From positions 62,001 through 126,000 of the forward strand of contig NZ_JOAG01000017.1 in assembly GCF_000725485.1 (NCBI RefSeq): 64,000 nt of DNA, in the 5' to 3' direction. The notes below the pieces were generated by a model. That model was not told the origin of the DNA. It did not search any database and saw only the letters and a program-made list of their open reading frames with translations. Position 1 is the stretch's first letter. The number at the start of each line of letters is the position of its first letter. The DNA comes from Nonomuraea candida. GTDB lineage: Bacteria > Actinomycetota > Actinomycetes > Streptosporangiales > Streptosporangiaceae. The translations under genes and the position numbers were made by a program. Below, piece by piece: positions 9,001 through 16,077 of the stretch.

Positions 9001-10067
9001 ACGGGGTCCCGCAGATACTTCAGGTCCTGCACGAACATCGGCACGGTCAGCACGATCGCGTTGTTGTAGCCGAGCGCCCCCTCCACCGAGGTGGGGAACT
9101 GGAAGTCGTTGCCCGGGATGTCGGCGTCGAGGAAGTTGAAGCGCATCAGCCACCAGCGGTAGTAGACGTGCTTCTTGATGTTGTCGTCGGGCACGTCGAT
9201 GTAGGGCAGGTTCTCCGCCCACCAGGCGTTGTAGTCCTGGAGCTGCCGCCGCAGCGCCTGCTCGGGCGAGCGGCCCTGGTAACCGTCATACTCCGCGCGC
9301 GACCCGGCCAGCTCCTCGGTGACGAAGCCCATCTGCACCTTCGTGCGCACGGTCCGGCCCGGCGCGACGCTCACCGACCCCTTCAGCGCGCCGCCGGAGA
9401 CCTTCAGCCCGTCGCCGCTGAGCCGGGGGAAGATCGTGGTGAGCTTGTTCCGCGCCCAGACGGTGCCGGTCAGCTCCCGGTCCCCGTCGGCCCGCTTCGC
9501 GTAGGGCGAGGTCACGGTGATCGGCACGTCCCGCGCGGCCGTGCCGGTGTTGGTGATCTCCAGGGTGGTCACGGCGACGTTCTCGTGGGTGATGAACTTC
9601 TTGACGCCGACCGCGAGCCCGTCGCCGGTGTACCGGCCGCTCCAGTGGCTGGGCATCTGCAGCCGCTCGGCGACGCTCTCGGTGAGCGGGGCGCCGAGCG
9701 TGATCTCGTACGCGTCGCGGTCGTCGATGCTCTCCCAGTACGCCACGCGCCCGCCGAAGCCGAGCTTGCGCGGGTCGTGCTCCTTCATGAACAGCGCCCG
9801 CCCGCGCGACATCAGCCACGGCCCCGCCGGGTCGTCACCGGGCCGGGCGAGCATGCGGTCGATCCAGTACGAGTCGCCGCCCTTCTCCTTGTTGTAGATC
9901 TCCTTCATCATCCGGCGCGGGTGGTAGCCCACGGGCTCGGCGGGCACCGGGTCCGCGCCGGTGAACACCGGCAGGCCCAGCGCGTCACCGGGCTCCGCGT
10001 GGGCGGGCGCCGTCGCGAGCGCGGCTGTGAGCGCTAACAGGGTCAGGCACACCAACGGTTTACGCAC
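6069..10067 (-). CDS. Large secreted multidomain glycosidase-like protein (F5/8C and Ig-like modules)
   Basis: A 1332-residue protein. The GTG start follows CCAGGAGGG and overlaps the GH127 gene by 8 bp. Residues 1-22 are a signal peptide ending AHA. A beta-sandwich region leads into an alpha/alpha barrel-like part (about 250-650) resembling MGH1/GH63-type glycosidases, with SWIHHTILGSSNWTVIEDV. Then follow a discoidin (F5/8C) domain near 790-920, a PKD-like domain near 940-1030, a second F5/8C domain to about 1180, and two Big_4-like Ig domains to the end. The modules suggest binding to complex plant polysaccharide outside the cell. The exact glycoside family and bond cleaved are not certain. 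An operator-like TGTTAGCGCTCACA lies in the signal-peptide codons. Confidence 0.8.
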   Translation of the reverse strand: MRKPLVCLTLLALTAALATAPAHAEPGDALGLPVFTGADPVPAEPVGYHPRRMMKEIYNKEKGGDSYWIDRMLARPGDDPAGPWLMSRGRALFMKEHDPRKLGFGGRVAYWESIDDRDAYEITLGAPLTESVAERLQMPSHWSGRYTGDGLAVGVKKFITHENVAVTTLEITNTGTAARDVPITVTSPYAKRADGDRELTGTVWARNKLTTIFPRLSGDGLKVSGGALKGSVSVAPGRTVRTKVQMGFVTEELAGSRAEYDGYQGRSPEQALRRQLQDYNAWWAENLPYIDVPDDNIKKHVYYRWWLMRFNFLDADIPGNDFQFPTSVEGALGYNNAIVLTVPMFVQDLKYLRDPVYSYGPWVSAGEVSRNSTYTDNPGDPENWSNSYTQYISAAALESYQIHGGQPSILRNLARYAERDVYGQLAAYDSNGNGVIEYDWEAMTGNDADAVSFHYYDRANERLEGAYVYANAMAAAQAYELAGDAAKAAELRGVAAKVRDGVLGLLWDAEDKLFKHRDLRTGNLIPWKESNNYIPYATGLVPPDDPKYREALRLWADPAEYPIFPAYTANQKDKAEAAAAGHPGTNNFSQINSTRNFALFSKALRHYPTPYITAAQYKQLLYWNAWSQFIGGDTRYPDANEYWAAWDPATKSIGYRSWIHHTILGSSNWTVIEDVMGLRPRSDGKVELWPVDIGWDHFTVNGVNYRGDDLTIVWDKPGDGAKHYAGVPEGYSIIVDGRREVTLSGLDHAVWDPRTGRVEGGTVVHAGRAPSLRPPTEVELTGDRVADLFRKAGVDLRAPRENLVATATASHGDPAGAVDGFTINEPHWGAKGSGQARDWLEVDLGAARKVDRVELYFFADRKSYAEPALYSVQYLDGEVWKDVPRQHKKPLYPRANLNEVRFPALTAQRLRVLVTHRPGFATGLKEIRVHRAGGPAGPVANRRPDVLLVTDPAFGRPGQARIEAVVKDDALPGGELTTQWAKVSGPGEAFFTEPTGTTTVAAFSEPGTYELRLTATDGEKSSSATVTVAATAPSAQVNVAPKATPTASYTSPWERVTAINDGIDPPRSNDGANPRWGTWPQQGAQWVQLDWPEPVRVNKAEVYFFDDGGGVRLPASWKIQRWDGDSYEDVTGVTSYPTAADAYNAVSFDPVTTTRLRVQLESGGASVGLLETKVYEVPPDAARPAHVPTLAGELPRLPATVETLYADGSRGSAAVTWQQVTPEQVRTGGTSFTVTGLAEGVPEMARATVYVRATPAVTITSIAEEAVRTRAGVAPSLPATVVATYNDGSKDSSVAVTWEALDPDRYARPGTFTVSGQVSGTTVTARTTVTVE
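10026..10039. promoter_or_regulatory. LacI-type operator motif inside the signal-peptide codons
   Basis: TGTGAGCGCTAACA, one base from the symmetric TGTTAGCGCTAACA and from the lac core TGTGAGCGCTCACA. The identical 14-mer occurs at 14814-14827 in the binding-protein gene of the same operon. On the coding strand it forces a TTA leucine codon and an ACA threonine codon, both rare in this genome. Likely target of the divergent LacI protein at 14976; inferred. Confidence 0.5.
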
Positions 10068-11922
10068 GTCGTCCCTCCTGGATCGGCAGCCAGACACGCA
10101 TGGTCGCGGGGCCCCGGTTGCCCCACCGGTGATAGGGCACCAGCCGCAGCCGCACGTCCGCCCCCTCAGCCGGCCCCGCCGCATCCGCCGGCTCGGGCCC
10201 GTACGGCCAGGGGCCGTTGCCGGCGGGGCCGAGCGCGGCCGGCACCTCCAGCTCGACCACGCCGTCGTCCGAGGCGTGCTCCACCGGCGGTTCGGCGCGC
10301 GCCGTCACGTCCCCGAGCGGCGGCTCGTCGGCCACCGACTCGGCGCAGTAGACCAGCGGCCCCCGCTCCACCGCCGCGCTGCCGCGCAGCGCGTCGATCC
10401 GCCGGTCGGGAAAGGTCCACCGGGGCCGCATCGGCAGCTCCAGCCGGATCTCGTCACCGGCCCGCCACGGCCCCTCGACGTGGGCGTAGCCGGGGTCCAC
10501 CGGCCGGATGACCGGGCCCTCGGGCAGCGGCGCGTCCGGCGAGGAGACCGGCACGCGCGCCAGCGTCGCGTCCGCCGCCCAGGCCGGGACGCGCAGCCCG
10601 ACGCGCCCCTCGCCGTCCTCCAGCACCCGCACGCTCACCGAGCCGGACCAGGGGTAGCCGGTCTCCACCCGCAGCGCCAGCCCGCCGTGGCGGATCTCCG
10701 ACGGCGTGAGGTGGTGGATCAGGACCCCGCCGGACGACGCCCCGGCGACGTAGGCGGGCAGCGAGGCCAGCGTGCGGGCGACGTTGTTCGGGCAGCAGGA
10801 CACGTCGAACCACGGCGAGCGCAGCCCGCCCTCGGCCGCGTGGTTCACCCCGTCGAGCGGCGTCGCGGGCACCCGCACGTGCAGCGGGTTGACGTAGAAG
10901 AAGGAGCGGCCGTCCAGCGCCACCCCCGTGGCCAGCACGTTGTACATGGTCCGCTCGGCCAGGTCGGCGTAGCGGGCGTCGCCGGTGGCCAGCAGCAGCC
11001 GGTGCGCCAGCATGATGGAGGCGATGCCCGCGCAGGTCTCGTTGTAGGCCCGGTCCGGCGGCAGCTCGTAGTCCTCGCCGTACGACTCGTCGGCATGCCG
11101 CGAGCCCATGCCGCCGGTCAGGTGGGTGCGCCGGGCGACCGTGCGCTCCCACTGGGCCTCCACCGCCTTCAGCAGCTCCTCGTCCCCGGTCTCGACCGCC
11201 ACGTCCACCACCCCGCAGGCCAGGTAGAGCGCGCGCACGACGTGCCCGCGGAACACCTGCGCCTGCCTGACCGGCACGTCGTCCTGGTAGTAGCCGCGCC
11301 CGAAGGGGATGTCGGCCAGCGCCGGCAGGCCGCGCCGCGCGACGAAGCGGCGGGCCATCTCCAGGTAGCGCTCGGCGCCGGTGACCCGGTAGAGCTCGAC
11401 GAGCGCCATCTCGATCACCGGGTGCCCGCAGGTCTCCGAGCCCTCCATGAACCGGCGGCACACGTGGTCGGCGGCCTTGGCCGCGACCTCGGTGAGCCGG
11501 TCCTCGCCGTGCGTGCGCAGGCGGGCGACGCCGGCCTGGATGAGGTGGCCGTAGCAGTAGAGCTCGTGCCCCCACTCGAAGTCGGTGTAGCGGCTGCCGG
11601 ACCAGCGGGTGTTGAGGTAGCCGTCGCCCTCCTGCGCCTGCGCCACCGTCCCGGCCAGCGCGGGCAGCGCCGGATGGTCCGCCCAGGCCATCGCCTCCAG
11701 CAGCTTGTACGCCTCCGAGTCGCTGAACTCCCTGCCCCGGCGGGGACGCTCGCCGCGGAAGTTGCCGATCCAGCCTTCCCGCTCTTCCCATTCCAGGCAG
11801 TGCGCGATCGTGACCTCGCGGTTCAGCGCGATCCGGTCGCCCCAGAAACCGGGGAGCACGCGGACCGCGTCGAGACCGAGGGGGGACAGGACGCCCGATG
11901 AGGGCAGGACGGGATTAGCCAC
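10060..11922 (-). CDS. GH127 beta-L-arabinofuranosidase
   Basis: A 620-residue protein with a GTG start overlapping the upstream permease by 8 bp. It matches glycoside hydrolase family 127 along its length. The key residues of HypBA1-type enzymes can be seen: a Glu 18 residues before a Cys in ESYGEDYELPP then NETCAGI (Cys near 295), and CCPNN near residue 374. In that family Glu and three Cys bind zinc and one Cys is the nucleophile. It removes terminal beta-L-arabinofuranose from arabino-oligosaccharides. There is no signal peptide, so it acts in the cytoplasm on imported oligosaccharide, in line with its place after the importer genes. Confidence 0.9.
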   Translation of the reverse strand: MANPVLPSSGVLSPLGLDAVRVLPGFWGDRIALNREVTIAHCLEWEEREGWIGNFRGERPRRGREFSDSEAYKLLEAMAWADHPALPALAGTVAQAQEGDGYLNTRWSGSRYTDFEWGHELYCYGHLIQAGVARLRTHGEDRLTEVAAKAADHVCRRFMEGSETCGHPVIEMALVELYRVTGAERYLEMARRFVARRGLPALADIPFGRGYYQDDVPVRQAQVFRGHVVRALYLACGVVDVAVETGDEELLKAVEAQWERTVARRTHLTGGMGSRHADESYGEDYELPPDRAYNETCAGIASIMLAHRLLLATGDARYADLAERTMYNVLATGVALDGRSFFYVNPLHVRVPATPLDGVNHAAEGGLRSPWFDVSCCPNNVARTLASLPAYVAGASSGGVLIHHLTPSEIRHGGLALRVETGYPWSGSVSVRVLEDGEGRVGLRVPAWAADATLARVPVSSPDAPLPEGPVIRPVDPGYAHVEGPWRAGDEIRLELPMRPRWTFPDRRIDALRGSAAVERGPLVYCAESVADEPPLGDVTARAEPPVEHASDDGVVELEVPAALGPAGNGPWPYGPEPADAAGPAEGADVRLRLVPYHRWGNRGPATMRVWLPIQEGRRA

Positions 11923-12679
11923 GCAGAGCTCCTGACATGAATCCGCGCACGTAGTGGCGCTGCAGAACGATGAAGAGGATGAGACAGGGGATGGCCATCA
12001 CCATCACGCCGGACTGGAGCATCCCGTAGTCGATGGCGCCGAACGTGTGCTGCGTCATGCTGACCACCGCCACCGGCAGCGTGAACGAGGCGCCGTCGTT
12101 GAGCAGGATGAGCGGTGCGAAGAAGTCGTTCCACGAGGCCAGGAAGGCGAACAGGCCCACCGTGACCAGCGCGGGACGCACCGCGTGCAGCAGGATCCGC
12201 AGGAACGCGCGGAACGTGCCGCAGCCGTCCACCAGCGCCGCCTCCTCCAGCTCGCGCGGCAGCGCCTCGAACGCGTTGCGCATCATGAACAGCGCGAACG
12301 GGAGCTGGAACATCACGAACACCAGCGAGAGCCCGACCAGCGAGTTCTGCAGGCCGAGGTAGCCGAGCAGGACGTAGAGCGGGATCAGGATCGTCGCGTA
12401 CGGCACCATGAGGATCGCCAGCGTGGCCAGGAACAGCAGGTTCTTGCCGGGGAAGTCGAAGCGGGCGAAGCCGTAGCCGCCCAGCGCCGACACCACCAGC
12501 GTGCCGCCCACCGTCATGGCCGACACCAGCACGCTGTTGGTCGCGTACGTGTCCAGCCCCTCGCCGAAGCGCGCCATCTCCAGGTAGTTCGACGGCTCCT
12601 CCAGCGAGGCCCAGCCGCTCCACACCAGCGGGAACAGGAACAGCACCGCCAGCGCCGACAGCGTCAGGTACCGGCTCAT
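11915..12679 (-). CDS. ABC sugar importer permease, MalG type
   Basis: A 254-residue inner-membrane permease with six predicted helices. The EAA loop, which contacts the ATPase, reads EALPRELEEAALVDGCGTFRA near residues 145-165. Its ATG overlaps the stop of the MalF-type permease by 4 bp. It pairs with that protein to form the channel for an oligosaccharide delivered by the lipoprotein at 13590-14864. The operon has no ATPase gene. In actinomycetes such importers usually share a multitask ATPase of the MsiK kind encoded elsewhere. Confidence 0.93.
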   Translation of the reverse strand: MSRYLTLSALAVLFLFPLVWSGWASLEEPSNYLEMARFGEGLDTYATNSVLVSAMTVGGTLVVSALGGYGFARFDFPGKNLLFLATLAILMVPYATILIPLYVLLGYLGLQNSLVGLSLVFVMFQLPFALFMMRNAFEALPRELEEAALVDGCGTFRAFLRILLHAVRPALVTVGLFAFLASWNDFFAPLILLNDGASFTLPVAVVSMTQHTFGAIDYGMLQSGVMVMAIPCLILFIVLQRHYVRGFMSGALRG

Positions 12680-13593
12680 CGCAGCCTCCGCATCATCAGC
12701 GAGTTGAGCCCGACGAGGGCCACGAGCAGCACGACCGACAGCGCCGCCGCGCCGCCGAGGTCGAAGCGGAAGAACGCGTCCCGGTAGACGACCATGACCA
12801 TCGAGACCGTGCTGTTGTCGGGGCCGCCGTTGGTGAAGACGAAGAACTGGTCGAAGGCCAGCAGCGAGCCCGTGACGCTGAGGATCAGCATGAGCGCCAG
12901 CGTCGGGCGCAGCAGCGGCAGCGTGATCTTGGTGAAGATCTGCCAGCGGCCGGCGCCGTCGCTCCTGGCGGCCTCGTACACCTCGGTCGGGATGGCCTGC
13001 AGGCCGGTCAGCAGGATGAGCATGTTGAACCCGGCGAAGCGCCACAGCACCAGCGTGATCGTGGAGAACAGCGCCATGTTCGGCGTGCCGATCCACTTGA
13101 CCGGCTCGCTGGTGATGCCCAGCGCCTGCAACATCGGGTCGATGGGGCCGAAGTCGTTGTTGAGCATGCCGTAGAACAGCAGGCCCGCCGCGGCGAACCC
13201 GACCGCGCCGGGCAGGAAGAACGCGGTCCTGAAGAAGGCGATGCCCGGCCTGCGCTCCTGCACCAGCAGCGCCAGGCCCAGCGCCACGCCGGACAGCAGC
13301 ACGGTGGTGATGGCGGTGTACTTCAGCGTGAAGAGCACCGCGTCCACGAAGAGCGGATTGCCGGTGATCTTGAGGTAGTTGGCGGGGGCGTTGAAGGTGG
13401 CCTGGCCGAGCAGGGGCCAGCGGTTGAGCGACATCCAGACGACCAGCACCAGGGGCGCGACGAACAGCACGCCCACGATCACGGCCGTCGGGGCCGCGTA
13501 CAGCCAGCCCTGGACCTTCCTGCCGCGCCACCGGGCGGGCGGCGCCGCATGGGCCGCCCGCCCCCGCGAGGATCGCGTGGCCGTCAACGTCAT
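12676..13593 (-). CDS. ABC sugar importer permease, MalF type
   Basis: A 305-residue permease with a cytoplasmic, Arg-rich N terminus and about six membrane helices. The EAA loop is PTEVYEAARSDGAGRWQIF near residues 210-230. Start and stop both overlap neighbours by 4 bp (ATGA), the mark of translational coupling in the order binding protein, MalF, MalG. It would import a plant-derived oligosaccharide, possibly arabinose-containing given the GH127 gene downstream. The substrate is inferred from context only. Confidence 0.93.
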   Translation of the reverse strand: MTLTATRSSRGRAAHAAPPARWRGRKVQGWLYAAPTAVIVGVLFVAPLVLVVWMSLNRWPLLGQATFNAPANYLKITGNPLFVDAVLFTLKYTAITTVLLSGVALGLALLVQERRPGIAFFRTAFFLPGAVGFAAAGLLFYGMLNNDFGPIDPMLQALGITSEPVKWIGTPNMALFSTITLVLWRFAGFNMLILLTGLQAIPTEVYEAARSDGAGRWQIFTKITLPLLRPTLALMLILSVTGSLLAFDQFFVFTNGGPDNSTVSMVMVVYRDAFFRFDLGGAAALSVVLLVALVGLNSLMMRRLR

Positions 13594-14864
13594 TGCTGCT
13601 GCAGCGACTTCGTGACGTCGGCGTTGAGCTGGGCGACCTTGGCGGCGTCACCGAAGACCGCCTCGCGCGCCAGCCGCAGCCACGGGCCCTGCGGGTCGTT
13701 GTAGGTCTGGCCGAAGCGCAGCGCGAACGGCGTCTGCCCCTTGGCCACCAGCGAGTTGATCAGCACCACGCGCGGGTCCTCCGAGGAGTACTTGTTGCCG
13801 GCCAGGTCGGTGCGCGCGACCACGTCCTTGTTCCTGGCCATGACCTCGACCTGGGCCTCGTCGGAGACCGTCCAGGACAGGAACTCCCAGGCCGCCTCCG
13901 CGTTCCTGGTGGTGGCGGCGATGCCGACCGAGTCGCCGCCCACGAACGTGGACTCGCCGCCGTCGGGGCCGGCGATCGGGGTCACGCCGATCTTCATGTC
14001 CTTCGGCATCAGGCCGAGCGTGGTGGACGGCATCGGCATCACGCCGATCTCGCCCTTGGGGAAGAAGCCGGTCCAGGTCGGGCCCTGCTCCTCCTTGGCC
14101 GTCGGGCCCGTGGCCTTCTTCTCGTACAGCTCGCGCCAGATCTTGAAGACCTCGGTCATCGCCGGCTGGTCGTTGAGCGAGGTCGTGCCCTCGGGGTTCA
14201 TGACCTGCCCGCCGGCCGCCCAGACCGACGGCCAGAAGGTGAAGACGTAGCAGCCGCCGCAGTTGCCGCCGAAGAAGGTGCCGTGCACCTTGCCGTCCTC
14301 GCCCAGCTTGTCTTGGATGGTGGTGGCGTGCTGGGCGAACTCCTTGAGCGACTTGGGGCCCTGCTCCGGGTCGAGGCCGGCCTTCTCGTACAGGTCCTTG
14401 TTCCAGAACCAGACCGACAGGTCGAGGGTGTGCGGGAGCGTGTACTGCCGGCCCTCCAGCGTGCCGAGCTTCATGTGCGAGGGAGCCAGCTTGTCCTTGT
14501 ACGGCAGGGCGGCGATCTTGTCGGTGATGTCCAGGAACAGGCCCTGGGAGGTGTAGTTGGGAACGAAGATGACGTCGGCCGCGAACACGTCGGGCAGTTG
14601 CCTGGCGCCGGCCGCGGCGGCGATGCGGGGCTGGTAGTTGTCCGTGGGGATGACGGTGAGCTTCACCTGGTTCTTGTGGGTGCTGTTGTAGGCCTTGACC
14701 AGGCGCTCGCTCTGCGCCTGGGTGGCCGCGCGGGTCCACATGGTGATCGTGACGGGAGCGTCCGAGGACGGGGTGCCGCCGCCACCGCCGCCGCCGTTTC
14801 CGCAGGCAGCCGCTGTGAGCGCTAACACACCGAAGAGGGAGATCCCGGCCAGCCTTCGTCTCAT
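13590..14864 (-). CDS. ABC sugar importer substrate-binding lipoprotein
   Basis: A 424-residue extracellular solute-binding protein (family 1). The ATG follows AGGAG. A lipoprotein signal peptide ends in the lipobox LTAAAC at about residues 16-21, then a glycine linker. The mature part has the expected VTITMWTRA and LPDVFAADV segments. A pair of close cysteines in GGNCGGCYVF is unusual and may form a disulfide. It captures the oligosaccharide outside the membrane for the two permeases that follow. A LacI-like operator lies inside its signal-peptide codons, and it is divergent from the LacI gene at 14976. Confidence 0.93.
   Translation of the reverse strand: MRRRLAGISLFGVLALTAAACGNGGGGGGGTPSSDAPVTITMWTRAATQAQSERLVKAYNSTHKNQVKLTVIPTDNYQPRIAAAAGARQLPDVFAADVIFVPNYTSQGLFLDITDKIAALPYKDKLAPSHMKLGTLEGRQYTLPHTLDLSVWFWNKDLYEKAGLDPEQGPKSLKEFAQHATTIQDKLGEDGKVHGTFFGGNCGGCYVFTFWPSVWAAGGQVMNPEGTTSLNDQPAMTEVFKIWRELYEKKATGPTAKEEQGPTWTGFFPKGEIGVMPMPSTTLGLMPKDMKIGVTPIAGPDGGESTFVGGDSVGIAATTRNAEAAWEFLSWTVSDEAQVEVMARNKDVVARTDLAGNKYSSEDPRVVLINSLVAKGQTPFALRFGQTYNDPQGPWLRLAREAVFGDAAKVAQLNADVTKSLQQQ
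14814..14827. promoter_or_regulatory. LacI-type operator motif inside the lipoprotein signal codons
   Basis: TGTGAGCGCTAACA, identical over 14 bases to the site at 10026-10039. It lies about 40 bp inside the binding-protein gene and encodes LALT using the rare codons TTA and ACA. Position just after the start suits a roadblock or promoter-proximal operator for the divergent LacI regulator. Inferred. Confidence 0.55.
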
Positions 14865-14885
14865 GATGTGCTCCTGGACTTAAAG

Positions 14886-14971
14886 GTTTTCGGAAACGTA
14901 GAAGAAACATGAGCCCATGTCAATGGGTGCTATGGTGCTAAGCAGTTCACAAATCACCGAAAAGGGTTTCG
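14886..14971. promoter_or_regulatory. Divergent promoter region with two inverted repeats
   Basis: The gap between the binding-protein gene and lacI holds GTTTTCGGAAAC (14886-14897), near palindromic, and CGAAA-AGGG-TTTCG (14958-14971), a perfect inverted repeat ending 4 bp before the lacI ATG. The stretch is A/T-richer than its surroundings. These are candidate operators or promoter parts for both directions; which protein binds is unproven. Confidence 0.45.
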
Positions 14972-14975
14972 AAGT

Positions 14976-15989
14976 ATGGCGGGTAAGCGGGCGACCATCA
15001 ACGATGTGGCCTCGCTGGCGGGGGTATCGATCGCCACGGCCTCCAAGGCGCTCAACGGGCGCCAGGACGTGCGGGCGGCCACGCGCGAACGCGTGCTCGC
15101 CGCCGCGGCGGAGCTCTCCTTCCAGCCGAACGCCCTGGCCAGAGGGCTGCTGTCGGGCCAGACCAGGACCGTGGGGCTGCTGACCTCCGACAGCGTCGGC
15201 CGGTTCGGCATCCCGGTGCTGCTCGGCGCGGAGGACGCGTTCGGGGCCGGGGAGATGGCCGTGCTGCTGTGCGACGCGCGGGGCGACGCGATCAGGGAGC
15301 AGCACCACCTGCGCGCGCTGCTGTCGCGGCGGGTGGACGGGCTGATCGTGGTGGGCGAGAGCACCAACCCGCGCCCGTCGGTCAGCAAGGACCTGCCCGT
15401 GCCCGTCGTCTACGCGTACGGCCCGTCGGAGGACCCCTCGGACGTGTCGTTCGTGCCCGACGACGTGGGGGCGGCGGCCATGGCCGTCAACCACCTGCTG
15501 GCCCTCGGCCGGCGGCGCATCGCGCACATCACCGGCCCCTCCCACTACAAGGCGGCCCGCGACCGCGAGGAGGGCTTCCACCGCGCGCTGGCCGAGGCGG
15601 GCGTCGCGCAGGCGGGGCAGACCATGTCCGGGGTGTGGTCGCAGCGGTGGGGGCGGCACGCGGCGGAGATGCTGCTGATGGCCGATCCCGGGATCGACGC
15701 GGTGTTCTGCGGCAGCGACCAGATCGCGGCCGGGTTCGTCGAGGGGGTGCGGGAGCGGGGGCGGCGGGTGCCCGACGACATCGCGGTGGTGGGCTACGAC
15801 AACTGGGAGGTGCTGTCCACCGAGACGCGGCCCGCCCTGACGACCGTGGACATGAACCTGGAGGTGCTCGGGCGGACCGCGGCCCAGCACCTGTTCGCCG
15901 CCATCGACGGCAAGGCCACGCCCGGCATCCACACGCTGCCGTGCCAGCTCGTGATCCGCGACAGCACTTCACCGCCCGGCGTCTCCTGA
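14976..15989 (+). CDS. LacI family regulator of the arabino-oligosaccharide operon
   Basis: A 337-residue protein. Residues 6-27 give the headpiece TINDVASLAGVSIATASKAL; the hinge helix FQPNALARGLLSG follows. The C-terminal sugar-binding domain ends with VVGYDNWEVLS and TTVDMNLEVLG, both typical of the family. It is divergent from the importer/GH127 operon, so it most likely represses that operon until an arabinose-containing sugar is present. Two identical TGTGAGCGCTAACA motifs in operon genes and an inverted repeat just before its own start are candidate targets. Confidence 0.93.
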   Translation: MAGKRATINDVASLAGVSIATASKALNGRQDVRAATRERVLAAAAELSFQPNALARGLLSGQTRTVGLLTSDSVGRFGIPVLLGAEDAFGAGEMAVLLCDARGDAIREQHHLRALLSRRVDGLIVVGESTNPRPSVSKDLPVPVVYAYGPSEDPSDVSFVPDDVGAAAMAVNHLLALGRRRIAHITGPSHYKAARDREEGFHRALAEAGVAQAGQTMSGVWSQRWGRHAAEMLLMADPGIDAVFCGSDQIAAGFVEGVRERGRRVPDDIAVVGYDNWEVLSTETRPALTTVDMNLEVLGRTAAQHLFAAIDGKATPGIHTLPCQLVIRDSTSPPGVS

Positions 15990-16033
15990 CCTCCTGCCGG
16001 GCGGGGCCTGACCCGGGCCTGGTGAGGGTTTGA

Positions 16034-16069
16034 CCGCTCTCGCCGCACCCCCGAGCGCGGCGAGAGCGG
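16034..16069. terminator. Bidirectional terminator hairpin
   Basis: CCGCTCTCGCCGC (16034-16046) pairs perfectly over 13 bp with 16057-16069. It stands between the ends of the convergent lacI and mannanase genes and would serve both. Confidence 0.85.
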
Positions 16070-16077
16070 CCGCGGCG

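Noticed and set aside
3475..10037. Very long open frames on the plus strand opposite the kinase and the large secreted protein (913 and 1306 codons)
   Set aside because: They are G+C-driven shadows with no recognisable domain, rich in R, G, P and H, lying opposite genes with clear signal peptides, domains and ribosome sites.
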